DNA of 64,000 nucleotides from Sphaerolaimus hirsutus (taxonomy: Eukaryota > Nematoda > Chromadorea > Monhysterida > Sphaerolaimidae): NCBI GenBank assembly GCA_964036195.1, contig OZ038459.1, positions 11,777,206 through 11,841,205 on the forward strand. The letters run 5' to 3'. This document shows, piece by piece, positions 34,368 through 46,425 of the stretch (within the stretch, counting starts at the first letter, position 1; each line of letters starts with the position of its first letter). The notes under the pieces are model-generated. The model saw only the letters and a list, made by a program, of their open reading frames with translations. It did no database searches and was not told the DNA's origin. The translations under genes and the position numbers were made by a program.

Positions 34368-34809
34368 TACCGTATTTCCTCTAAATACCCCCACCCACCC
34401 CGAAATACCCCCGTCTCGAAATACCCCCCCTCAAAATGGACACTATGAAATAATTACCCATCCCCTCGAAATACCCCCCCCAAATTGAGTGTACAGAGAA
34501 CCTACATGACTAAACTGCTGTTTGTGATTCGAGCAATGCAAAACACACGTTAAAACAATGACTTCTTACGTTAGAACAGTGTTACACACTTATATAAGTC
34601 AATAGACTCTTATATATAGCGGTTATTGTAGCATTTTTCTACGACTGCGTACGTTACAGACGACAATTTAGTACTGGAATTTCAAAAAATTTCTGGCGAA
34701 ATAATAAGCCCCCTCCCCTCGAAATACCCCCCCCCCCTCGTTTAACCCCCCTCAAAATTCACACTCTGAAACAATCACCCCTCGGGGGGTAATTCGAGGA
34801 AATACGGTA
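34368..34809. mobile_element. Family T element
   Basis: TACCGTATTTCCTC to GAGGAAATACGGTA, 442 bp. CTCGAAATACCCCC words are reiterated at both ends, with the standard core between them. Confidence 0.8.
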
Positions 34810-34814
34810 ACAGG

Positions 34815-36030
34815 GGTCAATCTGATTTTTTTTAATCAAAACTCAAATTTGTTGGTGACTATTCACTAGGTATTTTGAAATTTTTTGCAAGCGAGCGCGC
34901 AATTTCACACACGGATAAACATTGTGGTTCAGCAGATTCACTTACAGATTCACATTGGGTTTAATAAGAATTTTTAGATCACTCTCAAATGTAATAACCT
35001 GCACTTCTAAGCCTATTTGTGCACTGTTCCATGTCCAATTTTAGCAAATTTTCGACAAAAGATGATATATGTAACGAGCTGACATAAGAATGGATGTTTC
35101 CTGGCAGAAACCACCACTTATAATGCTATCCCATGGTCCCACAGCCATTAAATGTCCTCAGTAGACAAAACAATACATTAAGCGGCACTTTGCGCCAGCC
35201 ATATAAAGACAGCAGCGAATAGAAAGCATAAATATATTTGAATTACAAACGGGGCTTGTGTTACCTGTTTACCTAGTGATAGTCACAGACAACAATGAAT
35301 AAATAGAACAGTGACCTAAAAACGCCATCGGTATATAACTTGATAGATTTCAATTTAATCAATGTAATTGTTCTGGGATACTACTGTATTTCCATGATTA
35401 TAATTCGCGGGCACTATATAAATTTGAGGGCTTTTTTCAAACACTTTCCAAGTGTTGTGCATAGTGCCTAGAAGTTGCACTATGCAATTCACCTAACGAT
35501 GTGCATTGATTGTGACATAAGTATCAAATATTTATGTTTGTAGTTTTCATTTATATTTATTTTTCTACCCTTAATAATATTTACAACACAATTTCACTGC
35601 CATGAAGAATCTTGAAAGTATTCAAAAATTTCATTATGTGTTTTTCGGGTTTTTATGATCGGGGGATTTATAATCAGAGACATATGGTACGTTCAGAACA
35701 CAGCGTGCGCGATAGGTATTCTCCATAAGATTAATATATTCCAGCACAGTGAAAACAATAGTTGATCAAAATTGATCAATCAGAACGGGTTGGAGAGCAG
35801 GCGTCTCAGTAACTTGGAAGATGGCAGGGGTAAAAAATGTAAATTGTCCATCCGTAGGTGAAACTTTCTAAAAAGTCGGGGCATAAAACCGGGAGACATG
35901 GCAAGGGATCGCGGGTATCAGGGTACAAGGTAAATGTGATTTAATTTATGTTGGGCATAGACAGGTAGATAGGGGACGGCTTTACAGGTTAACCGCTCCC
36001 CACCACTTGATCCTCCCAAACGCCCCCTGG
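34815..36030. other. Old family-A half-element, then unrecognised DNA
   Basis: 34850-35165 retains family-A words (actaggtattttg, gcgcgcaatttcacac, aatgctatcccatgg). 35170-36030 shows no gene. Confidence 0.4.
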
Positions 36031-37075
36031 TGCCACTCCCAGACCCTGTAAAAACCCGGTAAAGTGTCAACGACCCTGTCAATTGTCACGTGTCATGTAA
36101 AAGACACTGTAAGGTGTAGGGTTGGCCGATGTTTTTTTTTAAACGTTTTTTTTTTTTTAACGTTTTTTTTTTTTTTAAACATGACGTCCGAAATGTTTTT
36201 TTTTTTTTTAAAACATCGGCCGAAATTTTTAGTACTAAGCACTAGGTATTTTGCAAAATTTTTGCGCGCAAGCGCGCAATTTCACACACAAATTGACATT
36301 GGTGGTTGTTTTCATTGGTTTTGTTGCATTTTTAGTATCAAAACATCCATTTCTATGTGCTACCATAGGTGAATAAGCCGACATATGTTGCTGTAATATA
36401 TAATATTGAGGTAATGTGCTTCCATGTACCTCCACAGTGTGTAACTTCACTCCCAAAGTAACAACCTCCTTTTATAACCTTGTTTGATCACCATTCCGTG
36501 CCAAACTTTACCTGAAGTCACGAACATTCAACTATAAGGCGATATACGAACGATATGTCGACGAAAAATGGATATTTTTGACACAAATCACCACTTATAA
36601 TGCTATCCCATGGCTCCACAGCCATTATATGGTCATATTTAACATCACAGAGTATTGCCAGTGTCTGATATACCTATATATGTTGACACTAGGTCATAAC
36701 TGGGAGCTTTTAAAAAAAAACGTTTTTTTTTTAAAAAAAACGTTGTTTTTTAAAAAAAAACATCGAGTTAAAAAAAACGTTTTTTTTCCAACCCTAGTAA
36801 GGTGTCAAATGTCATGTAAAAGACCCTATAAAGTGCCATGTGTATCCAAATCTTTGGATACACATGGCAAAAGACACAAGATTTGAATACAAAACATAAG
36901 ATTTGGATACGATAAAATAAGATTTGGATACACATGACCGTTTACAGGGTCTTTTACATGACATTTGACATTTTACAGGGTCTTTTAAATGACACATGAC
37001 ATTTTACAGGATCTTTGACACTTAACATGTGTTTTTTTACAGGGTCTGGGAGTGCCCCCTGGAGACCCCTTCCAG
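36030..37075. repeat. Fold-back element interrupted by a family A hAT
   Basis: The outer ends CCACTCCCAGACCCTGTAAA and TTTACAGGGTCTGGGAGTG are inverted. Arms with gatttggataca words resume after the hAT copy at 36117-36796. Confidence 0.65.
36117..36796. mobile_element. Family A hAT element, copy 3
   Basis: TAGGGTTGGCCGATG to CCAACCCTA, 680 bp, with a perfect duplication GTAAGGTG (36109-36116, 36797-36804). It is inserted into the arm of a fold-back element. Confidence 0.92.
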
Positions 37076-38470
37076 AAAGAATGTCGGGCTGCTCGCTGCA
37101 CGCAATGGAGCGCATGGCCAATCAGCGGAACGGCGCGGCGGCGCGCGCTCGCAGTGCGTGTCCGAGTGCAATGCAACTCGAGAGACAAATTTCACATATG
37201 CGTGGAAAAGTAGAATAAATGGCGGCTCATGCCGCCGGCAGAAAGTGTATTCGCGGAAATGGTACACATGCGCAGGTTTGGGCCGCATCTGGTAGCGGCA
37301 ATCATGATGGAGCAGTTCGGCGCGTCCATCCGACAGCCGACGGCCCAGAAGTAGGAAGCGTCCGTGCAGGGACGTAACCCGGATTTTTGAGCGGGGGAGG
37401 GGGGGGGCGGTGTTTGTTTACGGAGCCCGGCGAACGGGGGCTCAGCTCCCCCATAACATTTTACTCGCACAATGATGGAATGGCGCCATGAAACTAGCGC
37501 AGTCTGTAAGCGCCATTAATGTCATTAGCGTCATGGCGCCATTAACGTTGGAACCAGCGCCAGTAACCGCTGTAATGTATGGAAATATAGCTACAGATAC
37601 AGCGGCATGGATATCATTGAGTGCATTTGCAGGGTTATCTGGTACAGGGATTTATATGCTGATAATACCGGGTCTGCGGTGGAAACATTCGCCAATTGCG
37701 CGCAAACTTTTTATGCAAACCTTTAAAAAGTTTTAGTGGAAGTTTCATTTACCACTATTTTTCATGTCTCCCCCTAGGAAGAGGGGGGAAGCACTGCAGC
37801 ACCCCCCTCCCCGGATACGTCCACGCGTCCGCGCGTGGAACCACAGAAAGCATCAGAGCAGTTCAGTTGGGGGGGGGCAGCGCACCCACCGCATTCACAT
37901 CATTCATGGGAGGCTGCAGCAGCTCGCACATCATGCGCAACGAATGACTAAAACGGTAGATGAGCACACGCACTGCCACCGCGAACATGATCGCTCCCAA
38001 AGAGCAGACAAAATGGTCGTGATTTCCGAGCGGATTTCCGCGTTAGAAAATGTTTCATGCTTCCTCCGAGATAAACAATCATAGCACGCAATGCGAAAGA
38101 AACCGTCTAAATTGCACAACGATTCGAGTAAAACCAGTTGCACGCATGGCAGTGCGGCGCGGGCTCGTTCGCAGGGAGCACCTGTGCCCGGAATGCACGT
38201 GCGCCGCGGTTTGCGACACGGGTTCGTAGCGCGGGATACTTCGCAGATAGAACCAGCCACACAGCTTTCGGCGACAGGCGACCACCGAATGCGGTAACGA
38301 GTGTCCAACGGAACTCGCCAATGCGCGATGCACCGGCCCATTTGCCTGGCGGCCGCATGAAGACCCACTGGGCCGACTGCAATGCCCAAGCCGCACCTCC
38401 GCGCGCGGCCAAAAGTGAGCACCACGGGCGCATTATGCCGCGCCGGTTGAGTTTACGGCCGAAGTAATTT
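37076..38470. other. CpG-rich islands, GGCGCCA cluster and a family F end
   Basis: 37076-37330 and 37780-38460 are GC-rich with no splice-supported exon. 37371-37450 carries one end of a family F element (agggacgtaacccgg, poly-G, gggctcagctccccc). 37483-37560 has three GGCGCCAT-like words. Confidence 0.4.
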
Positions 38471-39060
38471 TAAGTTTTTTGATATCGATACACTAGGTAG
38501 GTATTTACAATGCAAAAATTCACACCCAAAATAGTCAATTTGGTCTTTTTGTGGGTTTGCAGCATTTTTATTTGGTAATGTTGGTGTAGCACTCGTTCTA
38601 TACGCTTTTAATGTTCATAGTAAGACTCGAACCATTGCGGGAGTATTTAAACTAAAATGAGTTCTCTTTGTCTCAAATTAGCAGATATACTTGGCAGACT
38701 TGATACTCTGTACTCGCACGGATTTGTCTTCGGCTGGCAGACCGCCAACAGAAAACCTATGAAGCAACCGCAAAAAAAGCAAAAAAATGCCTGTGTACCG
38801 CCCCTACTACAAATGCCGGAACGGAAGCCAGAAATACTGTCGGCTTTACCAGAAACAATTTCATGCTATAAGTATCTATCTAATCTATCATTATTCCACC
38901 TATGAAAACCCACTCAGCCGAATTGAACATAAATAAGAGAATTGAACATTAAACATCAATTAGGGTACGTTATACCCAAAACTACAAACTGTATCCAAAT
39001 GTTTTACTTTTTTGGCACACGGCCAAATTTAGCTAGAATAATGACGTCATGCCCACTATC
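38471..39060. other. A+T-rich DNA, no gene recognised
   Basis: 38657-38905 has an open plus frame with no domain or splice support. No bounded repeat is seen. Confidence 0.35.
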
Positions 39061-39714
39061 TACCGTATTACCTCGAATTAACCCCCCTTGAATTAACCCC
39101 CCCCCCTCGAAATACCCCCCTAAAATTTGGCTGAGGGAATAATAAACCCCGCCTCGAAATACCCCCCCCTAAAATTGAGTGTAAAGAGAACGTACATGAC
39201 AAAATACCGCAGTTTGTGATGTGTACAATGCAGAACACAGGTTAAAACCAATTATTGAGTGACATTGGCCCTACACACACTAGTTTTCACCGTGACTTGT
39301 GTGAAAACTGAAATGGCGACATGGCGACATCCAGCCTACTCTTATTGTATGTTTTATGTGTTTTAGTTATCAAATTTTCAAATTTTAACTTTTTTTAATT
39401 TAAATTCAAATTTATTTGAATTTAAATCATTCAACCGTGCTCATTAATTTGCATTTGAAAAAATTTCAGTTTTCACACGAAGTCACGGTGAAAACTAGTG
39501 TGTGTAGGCACATTAGGGAAGGGTTTGTGTATATACAGTTATATATGCCTACAAACACATATACATCTATGTAATTGTTTGATTTTTCTACGTCTGAGTA
39601 TGGGGAACTTCGAAAAATTTCTGGCGAAATAATAGCCCCGCCCTCGAAAACCCCCCCTCAAATTTTGCTGGCGAAATAATAAACCCCCTGGGGGTATTTC
39701 CAGGTAATACGGTA
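39061..39714. mobile_element. Family T element carrying a palindromic insertion
   Basis: TACCGTATTACCTCG to AGGTAATACGGTA. Its core is split by a separate inverted-repeat element at 39267-39509. Confidence 0.75.
39267..39509. repeat. 243-bp inverted-repeat element inside family T
   Basis: The ends CCTACACACACTAGTTTTCA and its complement are near-perfect for about 45 bp. Flanks ACATT (39262-39266 and 39510-39514) suggest a 5-bp duplication. Removing the insert restores the family T core word gtgacattagg. Confidence 0.7.
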
Positions 39715-39719
39715 TATAC

Positions 39720-40030
39720 GACGAAGTCATCCGAGCACCCGACCCGAACTCGGCGGCACACGTCTGCGCCAGTGCGGCACGGAAGCGGGGGAGGGGGCCG
39801 GTCGAGGATCCATCGTGCGGGCGCGCTCGCATCGCCGCTGTCACTGCGGCGGCTACTGCCGAACCCGGAGGGCGGGGCGGCCCGGCTGAAAGCGAGCGGC
39901 GGCACAATGGCGCCCGGCCGCATCGCGCATGCAGCGTGCAGCACCCCCGGGCCCAATGGCCGCGCGCCCGCCGCTGGTGGCGCTAGGTGTGAGCCGTCGG
40001 CTGCCGCTGCCGCTGCGCGAAGATAAACCC
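39720..40030. other. CpG-rich island
   Basis: GC-rich block with repeated GCCGCTG words. The long minus-strand frame here has no splice support. Confidence 0.3.
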
Positions 40031-40539
40031 GCACCAATTGCGCTATTTTAGTAGCTGGTTGTCACTTTTTTTCAAATTGCGCGATAATATTTACATCAAA
40101 ATGCAAGATATCGTGAAGGATTCAAGAAAACATGTACACAACAATTAACAAATCAACTTCCGCAGTCCATAGGAGCGTCATCTATTTATATTAGGATATT
40201 CAAAACGACCTCCGAAATCCGAATTGCACACATTTTCGCAGCGTTAACATGCAAACTGAAGCAAACTTTGCCGGCTCCAATCCAATATAAAAGAAACAGA
40301 ATCTGGTAGGCCTTCCCTCGCTATATTCCGACCAAGTACGCAAAGGCACACATGCAACAAGCTGGCAAAAACGCGGCAGCGGGCTGGAATTCCGATAGTG
40401 GAAACTTTGTCCGCACTTTGCCAATGCGTCCATATACTGGAGTGGGTGCCAAATGCAGTGTGGCATGGCCCCCCCCCCCCAGCGTAAAGCGAACGGACGT
40501 GTTGGTAGGACCCAATCACAGTTGGTGACTCAAAACTGA

Positions 40540-41472
40540 CTACCGTATTTCTTCTAATAGAAGAGCGCCGTTCTATTTTTTCGCCAACTTTTTTACCTAC
40601 CGTTCTATAGGAAGTGCCGTTCTATTGGAGGCTACCGTTGTATTTTTTCACAGATTTCTCATTTCAACATACCGTATTTCCTCGAAATACCCACCCTCAA
40701 AATGGAAACTATGCATTTATAACCACCCTCGAAATACCCACCCGCAAATTTAGTGTATAGAGAATGTACATGGCAAAAGCTGCGGTTTGTGATCCGGGAA
40801 ACGCAGAACACACGTTAAAAACAATGACTGTGTTATGTTAGAACAGGGTTTATACCAGCTGCGTACTTATATACTTTCGACGCCTGTGTACGTTACAACC
40901 AACAATTTAGAACTGGTATTTCAAAAAAATTTCGGCGAAATAATAAACCCCCCTTCGAAATACCCCCCCCCCCCCCTAGAACATGCTGCGGGTTTGCGCT
41001 TTAACACTCACCCCTATGATTCTTTGTCGAGGGAAATTGCTTGAGCAGAAATAGCAGACCTGAGTGAAGAGAACCGTATTACGTCGAATTATCCCCACCT
41101 TGAATTAACTTCCTCGAAATACCCCCAGGCCTGAGCGAGCAGAGGAAAAAATAGACCCCCTCGAATTACACCCCGTCTGGAATATTGTACATCATGTATG
41201 CAATTTACATGATGTATTAATTGCTCAAATTAGCATTGCAGCCACACATAGACTATTTTGTGTAGATACATACCTAAATATGTACCTTTACATGTACAAA
41301 TGTAACCTGTTTGGGCATATTTATCACCAGTTGTGGGTATGTAAAAGCCTACTGTTTACTATTCCCCTTCACGAAAATTTCTGACGCAATGATAACCCCC
41401 CTCGAATTAACCCCCTCAAATTATGCCGGCGAAATAATAAACCCCCATGGGGGTATTTCAAGATAATACGGC
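40540..41472. mobile_element. Cluster of family T elements
   Basis: 40540-40660 is a variant end (taccgtatttcttctaata, with gccgttctatt words). 40669-40980 is a truncated copy. 41073-41472 is another copy ending aagataatacggc. Confidence 0.6.
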
Positions 41473-41867
41473 ATATGACTACTGACGGCTACATCTGCGC
41501 CACGAGTGAATCCAGAGCGAATCAAGGAGCCAGGGCGGTCGCGTGCTCGTTAACTTACAACCGGCAGGTCTTGTCTTCAATTCGGCTGCGAGTCGACCGC
41601 CATGCGCGCGCATCGATCTCGCGCACTACTTCGATGCATCACTTGTAGCTGGCGATACGTTATATTTTACGATAGCGCCGCCACTCACGGCGAGGGCAGC
41701 GGCAGATTATCATTGCGTATCCAACCAATGCGTAACCACTCAGTGCGCATCTTTGCTGTTTCTGCTTTGCATGAAGAGACATGCAGTGTCAAATTTTATG
41801 TGTATATTTTTGTATTTGAGGATACAAAAAAATTCATTTCTCTATGCTGGTTTGTTGAGGAGTAACT

Positions 41868-42960
41868 AGGGTTCAGATGTGATTTACTTTTCAGGATCGG
41901 GATGAGGATGATGGTTTTTGAATTTTTGGGATCAGGATGAGAATTGCGGTGTCAGGATTGAGAATTGTTTTAGAATTTTCAGGATCAGGATTGCTATTAG
42001 TGTCTAGGGATCAGGATTTTGAACAAAGTTCTGGTATTAAGGGTTTTTCTATAGCCTGGAGAGGTATAAAAACACAGTCGGATGCCGGAGAAGTAGCAAA
42101 AAAGTGGCACACAGAAGGTTTCCATTCACATTTCTCACATCATTTGGCATTTGGCACATTTGTCACATTTTTCCAGGATCAGGATTCAGGTGTGGGAAAT
42201 TTAATCAGTATCGGGATTAGGGTTGGAAAAAAAACGTTTTTTTTTAACTCGATGTTTTTTTAATAAAAAAAACGTTTTTTTTTAAAAAAAAACGTTTTTT
42301 TTTAAAAGCTCCCAGATATGACCTAGTGTCAACATATATAGGTATATCAGACACTGGCAATACTCTGTGATGTTAAATATGACCATATAATGGCTGTGGA
42401 GCCATGGGATAGCATTATAAGTGGTGATTTGTGTCAAAAATATCCATTTTTTGTCGACATATCGTTCGTATATCGCCTTATAGTCGAATGTTCGAGACTT
42501 CAGGTAAAGTTTGGCACGAAATGGTGATCAAACAAGGTTATAAAAGGAGGTTGTTACTTTGGGAGTGAAGTTACACACTGTGGAGGTACATGGAAGCACA
42601 TTACCTCAATATTATATATTACAGCAACATATGTCGGCTTATTCACCCATGGTAGCACATAGAAATGGATGTTTTGATACTAAAAATGCAACAAAACCAA
42701 TGAAAACAACCACCAATGTCAATTTGTGTGTGAAATTGCGCGCTTGCGCGCAAAAATTTTGCAAAATACCCAGTGCTTAGTACTAAAAATTTCGGCCGAT
42801 GTTTTTTTTTAAAAAAAAACATTTCGGACGTCATGTTTTTTTTTAAAAAAAAACGTTGTTTTTTTTTAAAAAACGTTTAAAAAAAAACATTGGCCAACCC
42901 TAATCGGGATTGGGATTTTAAAATTATCGGAATCACTTTCATTGTAACATTGCTCATATG
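41868..42960. mobile_element. Degraded family D element split by family A
   Basis: It starts TAGGGTTCAGATG with irregular aggatcagga/ggatcgggat words at 41890-42215. It resumes with atcgggattggg after the family A copy. The right end is lost. Confidence 0.6.
42218..42902. mobile_element. Family A hAT element, copy 4 (reverse)
   Basis: TAGGGTTGGAAAAAAAACG to CCAACCCTA, 685 bp, with a perfect duplication ATCGGGAT (42210-42217, 42903-42910). The duplicated site is itself the ATCGGG word of family D. Confidence 0.92.
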
Positions 42961-43204
42961 CATGGGTTATGGTTGGCATGTTGCCAACATGAAGACATGC
43001 ACTTAAAATTGATATGGCGCAAGAACATTCAACATATCACCAAACATTTATTTACAGTTAACCCAATAGGCTTTCAAAAGCTACTCAAATGTGAAATATA
43101 ATGAAGATTTTGTTGAATTATTTCCTTGTCCACTTTCTTAAGATACTTCACTTTCAAAATCAGACATAACGATACGCAATGAGTCGATTCGCAGCTATTT
43201 ACAT

Positions 43205-43400
43205 AGTAAATACGCCATGTTGACTCAGCGGCGGCCATTGGCTGGCCCTGTTAACTGGACGCGAGTCGAGTTCGGCGGCAGCACCGAGGGCCTAGCTGAT
43301 GCACGCGTAATCATGCCCGAATCGTATTTCGCATAGATAGGGCTGCAATTGACAGAGCACCGCGCTCCCGTGTGCGGCGCAATGCACGCGGAAATGCGTC
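43205..43400. other. CpG-rich block, then family-B fragment to 43720
   Basis: GC-rich DNA without an exon. 43488-43700 carries family-B words (aggggtctccagaatg, ttcaaggtgtagaatg). Confidence 0.35.
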
Positions 43401-43799
43401 CGTTCGGCACCCAATATCACTCTCGAGGAAAATATTTATGATGCAGAAGATGGGAATGAAGAGTGAATTACTTTTGTGATGTTTCCAGGGGTCTCCAGAA
43501 TGTTGACCCTCGAGGGGGTTCGATAGATCACCCATCCGGAGGGATCGCCGACTTTTTGGGGGTTGGGGGGATTCGTAGAGGTTCAATATGTAATGTAAAC
43601 TTTTTCAAGGTGTAGAATGAAGAAGCGGATCCTTCCTAAAATCGCTTAAAGTAAGTTAAAAAAGCCAGCAATAGGTTAAAAGTAGCTAATATTATATACC
43701 TATTCAGGTATTTAGGTGTTGTACAAATAGAAATATCAAATAATCGTATATTGATAAGTAGGCATATATCCCAGCGTGATCAAAAAGGACGCACCTGAC

Positions 43800-44459
43800 T
43801 AGGGTTGGAAAAAAAACGTTTTTTTTTAACTCGATGTTGTTTTTTTTAAAAACGTTTTTTTTTAAAAGCTCCCAGATATGACCTAGTGTCAACATATATA
43901 GGTATATCAGACACTGGCAATACTCTGTGATGTTAAATATGACCATATAATGGCTGTGGAGCCATGGGATAGCATTATAAGTGGTGATTTGTGTCAAAAA
44001 TATCCATTTTTCGTCGACATATCGTTCGTATATCGCCTTATAGTCGAATGTTCGTGACTTCAGGTAAAGTTTGGCACGGAATGGTGATCAAACAAGGTTA
44101 TAAAAGGAGGTTGTTACTTTGGGAGTGAAGTTACACACTGTGGTGGTACATGGAAGCACATTACCTCAATATTATATATTACAGCGACATATGTCGGCTT
44201 ATTCACCCATGGTAGCGCATAGAAATGGATGTTTTGATACTAAAAATGCAACAAAACCAATGAAAACAACCACCAATGTCAATTTGTGTGTGAAATTGCG
44301 CGCTTGCGCGCAAAAATTTTGCAAAATACCTAGTGCTTAGTACTAAAAATTTCGGCCGATGTTTTTTTTTTAAAAAAAACATTTCGGACGTCATGTTTTT
44401 TTTTTTTTAAAACGTTGTTTTTTTTAAAAACGTTTAAAAAAAAACATCGGCCAACCCTA
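43800..44459. mobile_element. Family A hAT element, copy 5 (reverse)
   Basis: TAGGGTTGGAAAAAAAACG to CCAACCCTA, 660 bp, with a perfect duplication CACCTGAC (43792-43799, 44460-44467). It is close in sequence to copies 3 and 4, so it is recent. Confidence 0.92.
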
Positions 44460-44699
44460 CACCTGACAGTAACTAGGAAAAGCAAGGTAATTAATAAAGG
44501 TGATCAATTAGAAAGCATGCAAGCGCACATGAATGCTGTGAGTCGAGCAGCACCAAGGTGATTGGATAAACTGGTGAATTGCCAGCATCACCAGCCACAG
44601 ATACAAGCCTCTACGGTAGGACGCGGTTATATGACCCTCCGTTGTACATATATTTTCTAAACTTTTGGTTTAAAAAAATTGCCATTTAAAAAAACGTCA

Positions 44700-46260
44700 C
44701 ACTACCGCTCGCGCGAACCACCTCATTTTTATCCACCGATCTATACCTCCTGCGATATGCAATATTTACGTCTGACGAATGGCAATATCTCGGCTAAAAA
44801 GTCCGCAACGTTGACAAGGTGACAAGCAACCCAGTGCTGCGCTACTTGCGCGCTTGACAAAATGACGTAAACGCATGATGTATGCGGCGGGGGGCCGCGC
44901 CCACAGTTGGTTGCCGTCGAAACGACACGCGGGCGACGGGCGGCAGGACGTACGCTCGAATGCGTCCGCTTCAAAAGCGGGCTTCTGCGCTCCAGGTGCG
45001 CGCATGCCGTCGCGCAGATCGTTGAGTCGCATCGCTGCCTACCCCCTCGTACCGGTCTGAAGAAAAAACCTAAAAACCGACAAAACGCAAGAACGTATCC
45101 AGGGGGGGGGGCTGCAGCCTGAACCATTCAAGGTTAAGGGGGGAGGGTATTTCGAGGAAATACGGTATGTGGTAGTTTTGATAATATATGTGCCTATGTA
45201 CCTTATTTCTAGCAATTTTCCAGCAATTGTTGGCTATTTTACACCTTATTCAACAATTTTTATACTTTTCCATTCTACACCTTGAAAAACCCTATAAATA
45301 TTTATTTTTCACCTCCGTGAAACACCCACCCCCAGAAAACCCCCATTCATCATTTTTTATAATCTATTTGAACCCCCGCAGGGGTCCGAATCTACAAGAC
45401 CCCTGTTTGCCCGTGTCACATCGGCACTGTCAAGTTCATACGAAGCACAATTCAGTAATTTTGAAGGAAGCTTTTTTGGAAACCCGTATATGGAGCAGTT
45501 CTCTATTTATATTTACATGACTTTCTCTTTTTGACATCAAATCACACAAACACACTGCATACTCTGCCGTAAAATGGGTGGGGAAAAACCGGAAGTAAAA
45601 TGAAAAGCACATGATTTCAGTTAGGTGCGCTTTCACAAGTCAGAGCCAGAAACATCAGCGTCGGGACAAAAGCGCGCGCGCGGCGCTCATCGACGGCCGA
45701 TTATCATCACTACGGGCTCGACGCAATTTGCACCATTCTCAGTAGCGGGCGGGCGAATGAATGTGGACAATTTTCACAAAACGCGCCAGCTAGTAGTCGA
45801 CCGATGTCCGATACGCATCCAACGGTGCGGCGGCGGGGCGGCCGGAGGAAAACGGGGCGCCGCGGCGGCGGCACGTGCAACGGTGGGCCCGCCGCGCCGC
45901 CCGGCCGCCTCATCACACGGCTCACGCACGATCGCCCGCAGCGCGCGTCGTCGCGCCAGCCGGCACATTTGATTAGAATCCAACTGACGACGCACATAAA
46001 AGTTGTTCCAGCCGCGCGGCCGCGCGGTGCACCGCGGCTGTGAGTGACAGCGAGTTGCGGCGCGACGAAAATGAAGGCCCGGCCGGGCGGCCGGCGGCGA
46101 GTAGACATTCGGTCAACTTTTCCCCCGCGTCCATCCAGCGAGTTGTCGCAGCGGAGGAACGAGCTGGCGCAGTATTGGATAGGTGCAGCGCGAGCGAATG
46201 CGTGGTTATGGGGCAGCGCAGTGAAGGACCCGTCTACATGGCAAACTTTCTACGTCGGGT
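44700..46260. other. CpG-rich islands and family B/F/T fragments
   Basis: 44860-45060 and 45640-46260 are GC-rich with no supported exon. 45095-45120 is a family F end (acgtatccaggggg). 45130-45167 is a family T end. 45182-45405 is part of a family B element ending AGACCCCTG. Confidence 0.4.
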
Positions 46261-46299
46261 TTGGACCATATGACTTTTCCATGTCGATATTTGATATCA

Positions 46300-46425
46300 A
46301 TGTCGCATCACACATTTTGAGTCATGCGTTCAAACGTTTTTTTGGACGTAGAAGCGGAACAAATATCTTCAAAAAATTAAAATTTGAAAAAACAGGCACA
46401 TAAAAAAGTTCCTGATCCTTCAAGC
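46300..46425. repeat. Interspersed repeat shared with 14840-14950
   Basis: See the copy at 14840. It shares gcgttcaaacgttttttt, atatcttcaaaaa and a cctgatccttcaa tail. From 46430 to 46570 a family T relic follows, then A+T-rich DNA to 47500 with no gene. Confidence 0.55.

Noticed and set aside
36578-36886. Recurring frame beginning MTQITTYNAIPWLHSHY in family A copies (also 24751, 43997 minus), and a second one on the other strand
   Set aside because: The copies share DNA sequence, so shared peptides are expected; the frame is broken in other copies and both strands are equally open. No transposase motif is present.
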